The notes: generated by a model from the letters alone, not told the origin. A stretch of 64,000 nucleotides of DNA from Pseudomonadota bacterium (GCA_023416335.1 JAEZHY010000090.1:1-64000), one strand, 5' to 3'; numbered from the stretch's first letter, positions 34,377 through 43,499 are shown. A program made the numbers and translations.

Positions 34377-35096
34377 ATGCTTGTGGTAAATAAAGACATG
34401 ATGCCACGACCCGAGACGGCCGCAAGGGTGCTTGTCGCCGACGATGACGAAGTGTTTCAGGAGATCCTCGCGGAAACGGTCGAGGAAGCAGGCGCGGAGG
34501 TGGAACTCGCTCCCGACGGACTGGCCGCTCTCGAACGCCTGGCGTCCGCCGATTTCGATATCCTGATCTCCGACCTGAACATGCCTCGCATGGACGGCCT
34601 TACCCTTTTGCGGCAGGTCCGCACATTATACCCCCATATTCTCAGCATTCTGGTGACCGGATTCGGGAGCCTGGAGTCGGCAATCGAAGCTTTGCGCCTT
34701 GGGGCTTACGACTACATACAGAAGCCTTTCATGGTCGAGCAGGTGGCCGTAACCGTGCGGAATGCAATCGAACGGGTAAGAAGCATCAAGGAAAAGGAAG
34801 CTCTGCTGGCCCGGATAGAGGAATTGCACAAGAAGCTCTGCCTTCTGGAAGGCAAGGAGTACCCGGAGCACGAAATTTATGATAATTCGGGCAACCTGAT
34901 CCGTATGCCTTTTCCTGCCGGGGCCCGGAGTTTTCGGCCCGAAACTTTCCTCGAAACACCCGAGGGAAATCCGAACAGGGCCATCGCCGCTCTCGAGAAT
35001 CTCAAGAATCTCAAGAGGGAAGGCGTTATAACCGAATCGGAACTCGAAAGATTGAAACTCGTTATTATCAAGAGGATAGAGTCGGGCAGGCTATGA
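34377..35096 (+). CDS. Response regulator with C-terminal SHOCT-like segment
   Basis: The 239-residue protein has a receiver domain (A-D-D-D acidic pocket at about residues 21-23, phospho-acceptor Asp66 in I-S-D-L-N-M-P, T-G-F-G-S and K-P-F), a coiled-coil linker, and a final ~35 residues (L-E-N-L-K-N-L-K-R-E-G-V-I-T-E-S-E-L-E) that resemble SHOCT oligomerisation modules. No DNA-binding domain. It begins directly after flaG and overlaps the next gene by four bases. Confidence 0.85.
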   Translation: MLVVNKDMMPRPETAARVLVADDDEVFQEILAETVEEAGAEVELAPDGLAALERLASADFDILISDLNMPRMDGLTLLRQVRTLYPHILSILVTGFGSLESAIEALRLGAYDYIQKPFMVEQVAVTVRNAIERVRSIKEKEALLARIEELHKKLCLLEGKEYPEHEIYDNSGNLIRMPFPAGARSFRPETFLETPEGNPNRAIAALENLKNLKREGVITESELERLKLVIIKRIESGRL

Positions 35097-36601
35097 AAAT
35101 ACTGATCGTCGAAGACGATGTAGTGCTGGGCGAGCTTCTTCAGGAATGCCTGCAGCGATTGGACCACGAACGGGTACGCGTGTGCCTGACCGGGCAGGAA
35201 GCGTGCAATGTAATAGAAGAGGAAGCTTTCGACTGCGCCTTTGTGGACCTGCGCCTCCCGGATATTGACGGACTCAGGCTCCTTACGAAGTTTAAAAGCG
35301 AAGATCCCGGGCTCCCGGTGGTCATGATGAGCGGGTACCCCACCATGGACCACACCATAGAGGCTATGCGCAAGGGGGCCTCCGATTTCCTCACCAAGCC
35401 TTTCACTCTCCAGGACGTAGCCCTCACACTGCAACGGATAACCAAAGAACGACAGCTTCTTCTCCAGAACCTCGGTCTGCAGCTCGAATGCCAGGCACGC
35501 AAGGAGCTGGAAAAGGTAAACCTTGAACTCGAAAATAAAGTCAGCGAGCAGACCAGACTCTTTCAGATATCCAGGGAAATCGATGAAGTCCGGTCAAGCG
35601 AAGAACTTTATCCTTGTATAGTCAAGCTTGCATCTACGCTCGAATCCGTTGAAAAAGTCAGTTTCTTCATTGTCCCCCAGGACAGGAACAGCCTGCTGGC
35701 CATGGCCGGCTGCGGATGGAAACCGGATGAAACCTGGCCGCGAAAGATCAAACTCGCCGGGGACAAAATGCGGGACGTACTGGGAAACGGCGCGTCTCAT
35801 GTCCTGGTTCACTCGGATGATATTGCAAGTGCATTCGAAAACGGGCCGGAAACCGACAGGATGCTCTCCTGCTGGCCTCTTCGTATCCGGGGGGAGCCTT
35901 TCGGCCTGCTGATGGCTTTCCACAAGGAAGCTTACAGGTCCCTGACGACTGATGAGACCCGGCTGTTCGACTTTCTTATCAGAAAGGCCTCTCTCGCCGT
36001 CGAGAACATGGCCCTCTATGAAAGCCTGATAAGCAATTTCTATGGAATTCTGAAATCGCTCGTAAACGCTCTGGAAGCAAAAGACCTGTACACGGGCAAG
36101 CATTCGGAGCGAGTGACCCGTTATGCCACAGAAGTAGCGCGCAAGATGGGCTGCACCGGGGCGCAGATCGAGTCCATGCAGACGGTCGGGCATTTGCACG
36201 ATATCGGCAAGATCGGCGTTCACGACAGCATCCTGAACAAGCCCGGCTCTTTGACCCGCGAAGAATATGAAATCGTCAAGAATCACCCCGTCATTGGCGA
36301 ATCCATAGTATCCGAACTGGGGCTCAGCCCGGATGAGAGATCGATCATCAGGCATCACCACGAAAGGTGGGACGGAGAAGGTTACCCGGACGGTCTAGCC
36401 GGAGAAGATATCCCGCTTCTTGCCAGGATCGTCAGCGTTGTGGACGCATTCGACGCGATGACGTCGAAACGGGCATATCGTGATGCCATGTCTCGCGATG
36501 AATCGATTGCCGAGTTGCTGAGCAATCGTGGGAAACAGTTCGATCCCGCTGCCCTGGATGCATTTCTTGAACTGATCGTGAAGCTGAGATCCAAAGAATA
36601 A
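35093..36601 (+). CDS. Response regulator with GAF and HD-GYP domains (cyclic-di-GMP phosphodiesterase)
   Basis: The 502-residue protein has a receiver domain (Asp52 in V-D-L-R-L-P-D), a coiled coil (about residues 120-160), a GAF-like domain (about 165-310) and an HD-GYP domain (H-S-E-R-V-T-R-Y about 340, H-L-H-D-I-G-K-I-G about 364, H-H-E-R-W-D-G-E-G-Y-P-D-G about 423-435). The full HD and GYP motifs predict c-di-GMP hydrolysis. It overlaps the upstream regulator gene (ATGA). Beside flagellar and GGDEF genes it probably tunes motility. Confidence 0.9.
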   Translation: MKILIVEDDVVLGELLQECLQRLDHERVRVCLTGQEACNVIEEEAFDCAFVDLRLPDIDGLRLLTKFKSEDPGLPVVMMSGYPTMDHTIEAMRKGASDFLTKPFTLQDVALTLQRITKERQLLLQNLGLQLECQARKELEKVNLELENKVSEQTRLFQISREIDEVRSSEELYPCIVKLASTLESVEKVSFFIVPQDRNSLLAMAGCGWKPDETWPRKIKLAGDKMRDVLGNGASHVLVHSDDIASAFENGPETDRMLSCWPLRIRGEPFGLLMAFHKEAYRSLTTDETRLFDFLIRKASLAVENMALYESLISNFYGILKSLVNALEAKDLYTGKHSERVTRYATEVARKMGCTGAQIESMQTVGHLHDIGKIGVHDSILNKPGSLTREEYEIVKNHPVIGESIVSELGLSPDERSIIRHHHERWDGEGYPDGLAGEDIPLLARIVSVVDAFDAMTSKRAYRDAMSRDESIAELLSNRGKQFDPAALDAFLELIVKLRSKE

Positions 36602-36630
36602 TCCGGTTCGAATAAAGATTGGAAAGAGTT

Positions 36631-37440
36631 ATGGCTGCAGAGGAAATGATGGAACGGTTCATGGAGGCCCTGTACGAAAAAGATCGCTTAAACTATGCCG
36701 GATCCTTTGTCCAGGGCTTCGTGCACAATGCAAACGGTCCTCTCCAGAATCTTACGATGCTGACGGAAATGCTTTTAGCCGGTGTGGATGTTCAGGACCG
36801 GCTGTTCAAAACCAACGCCGGCGAAAATGAAAAATGGTCTGAAGTCCTGGAAAAGCAGCGAAAAAGACTGACCCAGATGCGCGACCAGATTTTCAACATG
36901 GCCGGGGACTTGCGCGAATTCATGCAGCTGCACGAAATCGAGCGAAGCGGGACCGAGATCGATATCAATGCTCTGGTCTCGAGAATGGCAAGAGTCTTCC
37001 GCTCCGACCTCTTTTTCAAACACCAGGTCCAGGTGGAATTGCGCCTGGCCAAAAACCTGCCGCATATAAAAGTGCCGGGCCGCGATCTGGTCCCTGCTCT
37101 TTTCCACCTTTTCCAGAATGCCGTAACGGCCATGAAGACCTCCCAGAAAAGAGAATTTGTCGCCGAAACCAGCATGCGGGACGGAGAGATCCTGGTCCGT
37201 ATAATGGACACCGGATGCGGACTGAACGGATGCAGCGAAACAGAGACCTGTTTCGGACTTTTCCAATCCGGGTGGCCCCAGGTTGAAAATCCGGGAGAAT
37301 TCAAAAGGCCTCACTTCGGATTCGGTCTGTTCGCCGCAAGGCAACTCCTCTCCCCTTACGGATGCACCGTCTCGCTGGGAGAATACGAGGGATGCACATC
37401 GGCCGTGATCCGTATGCCTCTGCCCGTAAAATCGGCATAA
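36631..37440 (+). CDS. Histidine kinase core protein without sensor domain
   Basis: About 269 residues. The H-box F-V-H-N-A-N-G-P-L-Q (His near residue 32) and the ATPase motifs F-Q-N-A-V-T-A-M (N-box), D-T-G-C-G-L and F-G-F-G-L-F form a complete kinase core, but nothing resembling an input domain precedes it. It probably phosphorylates one or both response regulators encoded just upstream. An in-frame TTG at 36619 is an alternative start; GGAAAGAG precedes the ATG at 36631. Confidence 0.83.
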   Translation: MAAEEMMERFMEALYEKDRLNYAGSFVQGFVHNANGPLQNLTMLTEMLLAGVDVQDRLFKTNAGENEKWSEVLEKQRKRLTQMRDQIFNMAGDLREFMQLHEIERSGTEIDINALVSRMARVFRSDLFFKHQVQVELRLAKNLPHIKVPGRDLVPALFHLFQNAVTAMKTSQKREFVAETSMRDGEILVRIMDTGCGLNGCSETETCFGLFQSGWPQVENPGEFKRPHFGFGLFAARQLLSPYGCTVSLGEYEGCTSAVIRMPLPVKSA

Positions 37441-37675
37441 TATTCCACTTCTCTGGAAATTCTTTCCACGTTGCCCCGGATATCCACTGCGCGAGATGGC
37501 GGAATTGATATCACGATACTACTCACATCTGGCCGTTATGACGAAATCCGACTTTTTCAGGGGTAGCCTTGCAGGAGATAAAACAGCTTCCCTCATGCGT
37601 TTGCGGACTCTGGACACATGATGTCCCGAGACATTAGGAGGAATTTCGATGCTCCCGGGAACTCACATCGGACTT
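37441..37675. other. Intergenic region of the flagellar group
   Basis: About 235 bp with no supported gene, followed by the RpoN-type promoter. Confidence 0.4.
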
Positions 37676-37691
37676 TGGCAGGCGATTTGCT
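37676..37691 (+). promoter_or_regulatory. Sigma-54 promoter candidate for the small flagellar-group genes
   Basis: TGGCAG, five bases, TTGCT matches the RpoN -24/-12 consensus except for the last base of the first box. It lies 60 bp before the next start codon, a normal leader length, and RpoN control of flagellar genes is common. Confidence 0.55.
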
Positions 37692-37750
37692 TTATAGTGA
37701 GCCAAACTTAAGATTCGATAGTTCCCAGGTTTGGTCTTGACGGAGGTTGT

Positions 37751-38209
37751 ATGAAAATTGATGACTTGATTAGACAACAGGCGATCCAAGGGACCACGGA
37801 AGCAAAGAAACAGGATGCCGCAAAATCGGGAGAAGACTTTGCCGCTCTTCTTCAGAGTGAAATAACGGGCTCGCAACTTGGCGCCGAGGCTTCCCCCATC
37901 TCCGGCACGGGAAGCATTTCCAGCATCCTGAGCATAGATCCCATGTCCGAAAACGAACAGCTGTCCGGACCCATTTCGGCGATTGAAGACACTCTCACCC
38001 AGCTTGACTCACTGGGAGAAGCGCTCCAGGGGAACAAGTCCCCCAGGGAAATCGATGCAATCATAAACCGGGTCAACTCGGAAGCGGCCGGTCTGGATGG
38101 CAAGCTGAGCGGCCTGCCCGGAGATCACCCGCTCAAGGACGTGGCTGAAGAGGTAAAGATTGCGTCCTATGTTGAAACGGTGAAATGGAAACGGGGAGAT
38201 TACCTGTAG
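37751..38209 (+). CDS. Hypothetical protein of the flagellar group
   Basis: The 152-residue soluble protein is not recognised. The N-terminus (D-D-L-I-R-Q-Q...G-E-D-F-A-A-L-L-Q) recalls the start of rod, hook or hook-length proteins, and the middle is Ser/Gly-rich. GGAGG lies four bases before the ATG, and a sigma-54-type promoter lies 60 bp upstream. It is followed 16 bp later by a secreted small protein. Confidence 0.65.
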   Translation: MKIDDLIRQQAIQGTTEAKKQDAAKSGEDFAALLQSEITGSQLGAEASPISGTGSISSILSIDPMSENEQLSGPISAIEDTLTQLDSLGEALQGNKSPREIDAIINRVNSEAAGLDGKLSGLPGDHPLKDVAEEVKIASYVETVKWKRGDYL

Positions 38210-38225
38210 AACATTTGAAGGCCGC

Positions 38226-38576
38226 ATGAAGACGATCGTTTTCCGTATTGAGAGACTCGCGTTGTCCTCTGTGCTGATATCGGCCCTGGTCGCCGCAGGA
38301 ACCGTGCCGGATGCCCCCATCCCTTCCGGCACGTTCATATCGTACATCGAGTCACGCCCTTTTCAGCGGAATCTCCTCCTGGCGGACATCGCGGATACTG
38401 AAGATCACGTGATCTACCGGACGGACCCGGACCTCGAAAGGGAAGCAGAAGAAGAAGCGCAGGCTGAAAAGGAAAAGGAAGAAAGATCCTGGCGGATGCT
38501 CGATAATACGAACATATTCCAGGGAACCGTGAAAAGACCTCCCAGGCCCCGACAGAACAACACGAACCAGCAGTAA
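38226..38576 (+). CDS. Small secreted hypothetical protein
   Basis: The 116-residue protein has a signal-peptide-like start (A-L-S-S-V-L-I-S-A-L-V-A-A-G), then a short domain, a strongly charged stretch of Glu/Lys (about residues 74-92) and a Pro/Arg/Asn-rich tail. No family recognised. It follows the preceding gene by 16 bp and probably shares its promoter. Confidence 0.6.
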   Translation: MKTIVFRIERLALSSVLISALVAAGTVPDAPIPSGTFISYIESRPFQRNLLLADIADTEDHVIYRTDPDLEREAEEEAQAEKEKEERSWRMLDNTNIFQGTVKRPPRPRQNNTNQQ

Positions 38577-38739
38577 CCTCCCTGCTAAAGACAGCCGCAG
38601 CCAGAAAATACAAAAAGACAAAAGCTTTGAACCACGAAAGGCCTGGGGCAGCAGAGCCGCAACCAAAGTGCAAAGGCAAAGACTTCCCAACCACGAAATG
38701 CACGAAAATCACGAAAGAAAACAATAGTATAAGGTCGCA

Positions 38740-38940
38740 GGATGGGCACAACGCTTTATCGTGCCCACCTTGCGCTCGGAACCAAATCATGGGTGACACG
38801 GGCAACGTGGTTTTGGTTGCCCGTGCCGCAGGCAAGAGGGATTGGTAATTCTCCGCGAAGCCTCTTGTCCTCCGGACCCAGGCAACGTTAAAGCCTGTTG
38901 CCTGGGCCACCCGCAAACCAATCGGTTTCTTGGAGGGCCC
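38740..38940. repeat. Dispersed repeat, family 2 (copy 1)
   Basis: About 200 bp that recur with small differences at 54499-54690. Shared blocks include TCGTGCCCAC, GGGTGACACGGGCAACGTGG, TTTTGGTTGCCCGTGCC, GCCTCTTGTCCTCCGGACCC and two hairpins (GGCAAC...GTTGCC; CCAGGCAAC...GTTGCCTGG). No transposase is encoded. Confidence 0.75.
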
Positions 38941-39039
38941 CCAAGCGGGAGAGACTGTTGCCCAAATGGAGATAAAGCTTCTTTAGCGGGTATTTTGTGA
39001 CCATGCTCCCCAACCCGTCATCCCGTGTTTAAGTGCTTT

Positions 39040-39132
39040 TAAAGCCGGGATCCAGGTTTTTAAGGCCTTGAATACACGATTAATCTGCCTCAAAGCCTGG
39101 ATTCCGGTTTTTCCACCGGAATGACGCAATCG
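39040..39132 (+). repeat. Dispersed palindromic repeat, variant with upstream extension
   Basis: TTTTTAAGGCCTTGAATACAC, GATTAATCTGCC and the palindrome ATTCCGGTTTTTCCACCGGAAT followed by GACGC. A matching copy with the same flank lies at 62340-62402. Confidence 0.65.
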
Positions 39133-39319
39133 TGTCCTGTACGCAGTCTGAAGCTACCACGGGGATTTGTGCAACAGTCCCCGGAGCTAGGAACCAGCGG
39201 AGGCAACTCCTCAAGCAAGAGTATTGAGATTTCGTGCCCCGCCATCCGGCATCTAAACGGGTTGTGAGCGGTTTTACCGTACGCGGGTTTGGGTCATATG
39301 CGCGGGCAATTTGAAAAGC

Positions 39320-39356
39320 ACTGGCTCCCGGCTCAAAGATATGCCGGGATGACGAG
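39320..39356 (+). repeat. Dispersed palindromic repeat, family 1 (short)
   Basis: CTCCCGGCTCAAAGATATGC followed by CGGGATGACGAGG, the same core as at 24801. Confidence 0.65.
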
Positions 39357-39497
39357 GAGGGACACTTTAGCGAATCAACCGGAGATATTCCCGAAGGCTT
39401 CAAACGATCTCAAGTCTTTTCTTTCGTGGATATCGCTCGCCTCTTTCGTGGCTGAAAACTTTCTCAGTTCTCTGCTCACTGCTCACCGCTCACCCTC

Positions 39498-40958
39498 TCA
39501 CGACAGGGCCACTACGTTTCTCCCCTTCTTCTTCGCTTTGTACATGGCCTTGTCCACCCGGTTGAAAATCATTTCCTGGCTCTGGTCGGCCGTATTGACT
39601 TCCGTTACTCCGATGCTGACGGTCATGCAGATTTCCTGCCTCTGGTAGACGAACCGGATATTCTCGATCGACTTCCGGATTCGCTCTGCCACGGCAACCG
39701 CACTGTCCAGTTCCGTACCCGGGAACAGCACCACGAATTCATCTCCGCCCCAGCGGGCCAGCAGGTCGGTGTCACGAAGGATGGGCTTGATTCTCTTGAT
39801 GATTTCTTTCAGGCATTTATCGCCTGCCCAGTGCCCGTATTTGTCGTTTATTTCCTTGAAGTTGTCGATATCGAACAGGAGCATGGAGAAGAAATGTTTG
39901 TACCGTGTAAATCGCTGCAGCTCGTCTTTCAGGCGGATTCTTAAGGCGCGCTTGTTGGCGACCCCCGTCAACTGGTCGATCAGGATCTCCTTTTCCAGCG
40001 CCTTTCGTTTTTCGTGTACCTGCTCGATTTCCTTCTTCATACGGTTCAGGTTCTGCTGCAGGTCCTGCATCTCTTCATCGAGGTTTTCCTGGCGGAGCGC
40101 CTCAGCTTTGCGCTTTTCTTCCAGAGCCGCACGGATCGACGCCAGGCGGGACATGACCAGGCTCTTGAATTCAGCAAGGGTGCTGCTCAACTGGGCGGAT
40201 TTCTTCATGTCCTCAATCTGATTATCGAGCATTTCGTTGAACCTGGTGTTGTCCGTCTGTCCCTGGCCGGTCTGGTTCATCGAATTTACGTATTGCCGCT
40301 CCACCTCCATCAAGCCGCTGCCGATCTCGGAGATGAAATCGGTGATCTGGTTGCGTTCTTCATTTATTATCCGGGCATGGGTCTGAATGATTCCGAGCAG
40401 GTCGTCCCTGAGCGCCATCAGGTCATTCAGCTCGGTGCTCCCTTCGATTTCTCTCCGAAGACGTAAGATTTGTTCCGAATACTCCTCGCCCATATCGTGA
40501 TCGAACTCGGCGATGATGCCGAGGAATATCGAGCGGAGTTCGTTCGGCAAACCCTGGCCTGATGATCTCGGAGGATTTGCCCGTTTGCGGAATTTGTCCC
40601 ACAGGCTCCCTCCCCCGGATTCGGTTTTCTGCTCTTCTACGATCTCTCCGATGGCTTTTTTTAGTCGATCGAGATTCGTTTCCATCTGATCCAGAGCCGA
40701 CCCTTCCAGCACACTTTTCCTGAAAGCCGCAAGGCTGTCCGCAACCGCACCGTTTTCTTTTACCGCTATGGATGAGAGCACGGCGACGGAGCGTTTGAGG
40801 AACTCACCAATGCGCATTTCCTGCTCGTGAGCTTCAACAGCTCGCCTCAAAGCGGAAGGACTCTCGGAAAATCTTGCCGCTTCCGAGTGGTCATTCTTTC
40901 CGCCCTGTTCCGCTTTTTCTTCGCTCCGACCGCTTCCGGGCTGAGTTGTCTGGCTCAT
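39498..40958 (-). CDS. Diguanylate cyclase (GGDEF) with coiled-coil sensor region
   Basis: The 486-residue protein has an N-terminal region without recognised domain (about 1-270), a long coiled coil (about 270-315) and a C-terminal GGDEF domain with R-W-G-G-D-E-F-V-V (about residues 412-420). The allosteric inhibition site R-x-x-D (R-D-T-D) is present five residues before GGDEF, so product inhibition by c-di-GMP is expected. No membrane segment. It is convergent with the secreted small-protein gene and close to the flagellar genes, so it probably opposes the HD-GYP protein. Confidence 0.9.
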   Translation of the reverse strand: MSQTTQPGSGRSEEKAEQGGKNDHSEAARFSESPSALRRAVEAHEQEMRIGEFLKRSVAVLSSIAVKENGAVADSLAAFRKSVLEGSALDQMETNLDRLKKAIGEIVEEQKTESGGGSLWDKFRKRANPPRSSGQGLPNELRSIFLGIIAEFDHDMGEEYSEQILRLRREIEGSTELNDLMALRDDLLGIIQTHARIINEERNQITDFISEIGSGLMEVERQYVNSMNQTGQGQTDNTRFNEMLDNQIEDMKKSAQLSSTLAEFKSLVMSRLASIRAALEEKRKAEALRQENLDEEMQDLQQNLNRMKKEIEQVHEKRKALEKEILIDQLTGVANKRALRIRLKDELQRFTRYKHFFSMLLFDIDNFKEINDKYGHWAGDKCLKEIIKRIKPILRDTDLLARWGGDEFVVLFPGTELDSAVAVAERIRKSIENIRFVYQRQEICMTVSIGVTEVNTADQSQEMIFNRVDKAMYKAKKKGRNVVALS

Positions 40959-41390
40959 AGGTCGATCCTTTTACCCCCGGGACAATCTATTTCCCGCTTC
41001 TTTTGAGTTCATCCCCACGCGACTTCGGTCTGAAGAGCTGGCATTCGATCCCTGAAGATGCATAGACGGCCTTATGCGGATGCATGCGGGATTTGATCCC
41101 CCACGCGGTACACCCGTAAGGGGTCCCGGCTATCCAGGTTATGAAGAAATGGCAGCACCGATTGCACTCGATTTTTTCCACAGCTCTTTCTCTCCGAAAA
41201 GCCTTTTGAGATGCGTCGTCAAGCCATGGTATATCAATTTCCGTGCCGGCTTGCGGAACCGCTTCGGACGGTCACCGAACGTCAAAAGATGCGCATGTCA
41301 AAAAAATTGACACCCTTCAGCAGGAAACTCAAATTTTTGTCTTAAGATATGTTTGCCAAATTCCGATTAGATTGGTGGATGGGAGTGCCA
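40959..41390. other. Divergent intergenic region
   Basis: About 430 bp with no supported gene. A TTGACA lies near 41309 but no matching -10 was clear. Confidence 0.35.
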
Positions 41391-41669
41391 ATGGTTATAA
41401 CCGACTATCGAGTACAAAGCGTCTTACGCACTTATACCCGACAGTTGCAACGGTCGAAGCTGACAGGCAAAGGCGGTTGGGAATCGGGCGGGGAGCCTAG
41501 TGCCGAGAAGGTTTCCATTTCCGATGAAGGCAAACGCCGGCTTATGATGGATCGACTGACAAGCCAGGTATTGGAGAAGATGTATCCCAAACAGGACAAA
41601 GAAGAGGCTGAAGTGGTGAAAGCTGACCCAGAAATCGCAAGCGAGCCGGGCAGTGGAGGAAACCTATGA
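41391..41669 (+). CDS. DVU0524 family FlgM-associated protein
   Basis: The 92-residue protein begins M-V-I-T-D-Y-R-V-Q-S-V-L-R-T-Y-T-R-Q-L, the hallmark of the DVU0524 family found next to flgM in deltaproteobacteria. GGGAG precedes the ATG at 41391. The stop overlaps the flgM start (ATGA). Function is unknown; its constant pairing with flgM suggests a role in timing of flagellar gene expression. Confidence 0.82.
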   Translation: MVITDYRVQSVLRTYTRQLQRSKLTGKGGWESGGEPSAEKVSISDEGKRRLMMDRLTSQVLEKMYPKQDKEEAEVVKADPEIASEPGSGGNL

Positions 41670-41947
41670 ACATAAAAAAGATTTCGACATATCTGACCGA
41701 AGCCGTTCAGAACCCGGGGAGGGCCAATCTCAGGCCTCCTGCGGACGAAAAGGCTACAGGCGGCAATTCCGCGGACAGAGTTCAACTCTCCAGGGATTAT
41801 CAGGATTTGGCAGCGAGGAAGGCGCTTATGGCGCAAGACGATATCAGGGCGGAAAAGGTCGATCAGGTCAGAAACGACCTGGCAAGCGGAAACTATGTCA
41901 TTCAGCCTGCGGAAATTGCAGAGAAGATGATGGCCGAAGTAATGTAA
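41666..41947 (+). CDS. flgM: Anti-sigma-28 factor FlgM
   Basis: The 93-residue protein has the FlgM C-terminal pattern: D-R-V-Q-L-S near residue 37, R-A-E-K-V-D-Q-V-R-N-D-L-A-S-G-N-Y-V-I-Q-P-A-E-I-A-E-K-M in the second half. FlgM holds the flagellar sigma factor FliA inactive until it is exported through the completed hook. It is followed by a terminator at 42036-42073. Confidence 0.88.
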   Translation: MNIKKISTYLTEAVQNPGRANLRPPADEKATGGNSADRVQLSRDYQDLAARKALMAQDDIRAEKVDQVRNDLASGNYVIQPAEIAEKMMAEVM

Positions 41948-42035
41948 CGGCGACAATTATTTGACACCGGCTCTAAATTGTCGGCCGTGGAGATTTTGAC
42001 ACTTTGGTCCATTTCTCCACACTGCGCTACAATTC

Positions 42036-42073
42036 GGGCGGCCCAAAACTTCTTTTTGGCCGCCCGCTTTCTT
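42036..42073 (+). terminator. Intrinsic terminator of the flgM operon
   Basis: GGGCGGCC, a 14-nt loop, GGCCGCCC and then GCTTTCTTTC. It lies 90 bp after the flgM stop. Confidence 0.75.
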
Positions 42074-42097
42074 TCCGACCTTCACCGCATAAAACTG

Positions 42098-42574
42098 CTA
42101 TCGGCGGATCTCCAGATAAGTCCCACTCCGTATAAAGTGTTTATTCCCGTTCACTTCCAGGTAAAACTCATTTTCAGCAGGTCCTTCCATCACAAAGTTC
42201 GCAAGCTGGTAGTAAGCCGGGCGGGAAAATCGGGCAGGAAAACGCCGGTTGAGGACCCTGCAGTAGAGCACGTTGTCCGCGCCTATGAGCAATGTCTCGG
42301 GATCCAGATATTCATTTTCCGTCAGATGCTTGAGCCTGAGGGCTATGCGCTCCTCACCGGAGTCGCTCACTTCACGGTCCGCCCGCGTAACGACAAAGGG
42401 CGTATCGGCGACGTCCAGAGCACACGTCTCATTGTTCGAAGAAAGGACGAAAGAGCCGTCGAGAGATTGGTCGAGCTTCGAGTAGAGCACCTCGATGATC
42501 TCCGGCCGGGTCAATCTGTTCCCGCGATGGTACCACTCGCCGTCCTCGTCGATGTAGATCTCACAGGCTTCCAT
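42098..42574 (-). CDS. DUF1285 family protein
   Basis: The 158-residue protein follows the DUF1285 pattern: I-D-E-D-G-E-W-Y-H-R-G-N (about residues 8-19), R-P-E-I-I-E-V-L-Y, D-G-S-F-V-L and V-A-D-T-P-F-V-V (about 55-62), near the end P-A-Y-Y-Q-L-A. Function is unknown. It starts 12 bp after queH on the same strand. Confidence 0.75.
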   Translation of the reverse strand: MEACEIYIDEDGEWYHRGNRLTRPEIIEVLYSKLDQSLDGSFVLSSNNETCALDVADTPFVVTRADREVSDSGEERIALRLKHLTENEYLDPETLLIGADNVLYCRVLNRRFPARFSRPAYYQLANFVMEGPAENEFYLEVNGNKHFIRSGTYLEIRR

Positions 42575-42586
42575 CTTATTCCCCGG

Positions 42587-43150
42587 TCATGTGGGCTCAC
42601 CGGCCTTTTCACCGGATTTCTTCCCGCAGAACCTTTCCATTTCACTATATATGCATCCACAATACTGCTGTCGGTACATGCCGGACGCCTTTGCCCTTTC
42701 CTGTCCTTCCTTCCAGCCCGAGCGAAAATCCCGGTACAGAAAAGGGATACCGTACCTTCTCGAAGACTCTTCGGCGAGGGAGACGATCAAATCATGCTTT
42801 TGCTGCCTGCTGTAGAGCAGTGTAGTCGTAAATGCGTCGAACCGGCTCTTCTTTGCGAGGCTTGCAGCCGCATTTAGCCGCAGCGAATAGCAATAGATGC
42901 AGCGGCTCGTTTCGCGGAAAGCGGCCTGGCGGAAAAAAGTCTCAGGATCATAGTCCTGCCGAATAATTAGCGGAAGCGCTTCCGCTTCGGCATAGGATTG
43001 CAGGGTCGAAAGGCGCCTCTGGAATTCCTGGTAGGGTTGAATATGAGGATTGTAGAAGAACCCGTGAACGAAAAGATCCTCGCCGCGCAGAGTTGAAAGC
43101 GGAAAGATAGCGCAAGGCGCGCAACAGATGTGGAGTAGAATGCGGGACAT
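42587..43150 (-). CDS. queH: Epoxyqueuosine reductase QueH
   Basis: The 187-residue protein has the QueH (former DUF208) cysteines: H-I-C-C-A-P-C near the N-terminus, R-C-I-Y-C-Y (about residues 83-88) and Q-Y-C-G-C-I-Y near the C-terminus. QueH performs the last step of queuosine synthesis in tRNA, replacing QueG. It belongs to a leftward run of genes ending with DUF1285. Confidence 0.9.
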   Translation of the reverse strand: MSRILLHICCAPCAIFPLSTLRGEDLFVHGFFYNPHIQPYQEFQRRLSTLQSYAEAEALPLIIRQDYDPETFFRQAAFRETSRCIYCYSLRLNAAASLAKKSRFDAFTTTLLYSRQQKHDLIVSLAEESSRRYGIPFLYRDFRSGWKEGQERAKASGMYRQQYCGCIYSEMERFCGKKSGEKAGEPT

Positions 43151-43222
43151 CGCGGCTCCTGGACCTTTTTTCTTCTCGGACGTCGAGTATTTTAATCAGG
43201 AGATGCCGGACAGGCAAACACG

Positions 43223-43477
43223 TTATTCTCTCTTTCCCTGGTTGACCTCCTCGGCAAGTTCGACCAGGGAGGAAATCTTCTCTTTCGAGTTCGCGTTGAA
43301 GCAGGCCTCCCATGCTTCCCGGGGCAGCCGTGCCTTCAGCAGTCCTGCGACCGGGAAGAAAGGCTCCCAGCAAAGAATCGTCCGCGGGCAGGGCAGGTTT
43401 CCTCCCTCCTTCAGGCAATAGGAGAAAGGCACTTCCCCACCCAGCCTGGGGCATCTTATCCAAAGTTCTTCAGGCAT
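43223..43477 (-). CDS. Small Cys-containing hypothetical protein
   Basis: The 84-residue protein has R-C-P-R-L-G-G-E-V-P-F-S-Y-C and, 14 residues later, L-P-C-P-R-T-I-L-C-W, a possible metal-binding Cys set near the N-terminus, followed by a helical C-terminus. No function is recognised. It lies between trpB2 and queH on the same strand, 22 bp after trpB2. Confidence 0.65.
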   Translation of the reverse strand: MPEELWIRCPRLGGEVPFSYCLKEGGNLPCPRTILCWEPFFPVAGLLKARLPREAWEACFNANSKEKISSLVELAEEVNQGKRE

Positions 43478-43499
43478 TTCCCGTACCCTGCTTTCGCAA

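Larger units (their letters stand above)
38941..39497. other. Gene-free stretch with further repeats
   Basis: No supported gene. It holds the palindromic repeats at 39040-39132 and 39320-39356; the remainder shows nothing recognisable. Confidence 0.45.

Noticed and set aside
37648..37710. 20-codon open frame with a strong AGGAGG
   Set aside because: It overlaps the sigma-54 promoter core that would drive the next gene, so it would not lie on that transcript; no homology. It could still be expressed from an upstream promoter.
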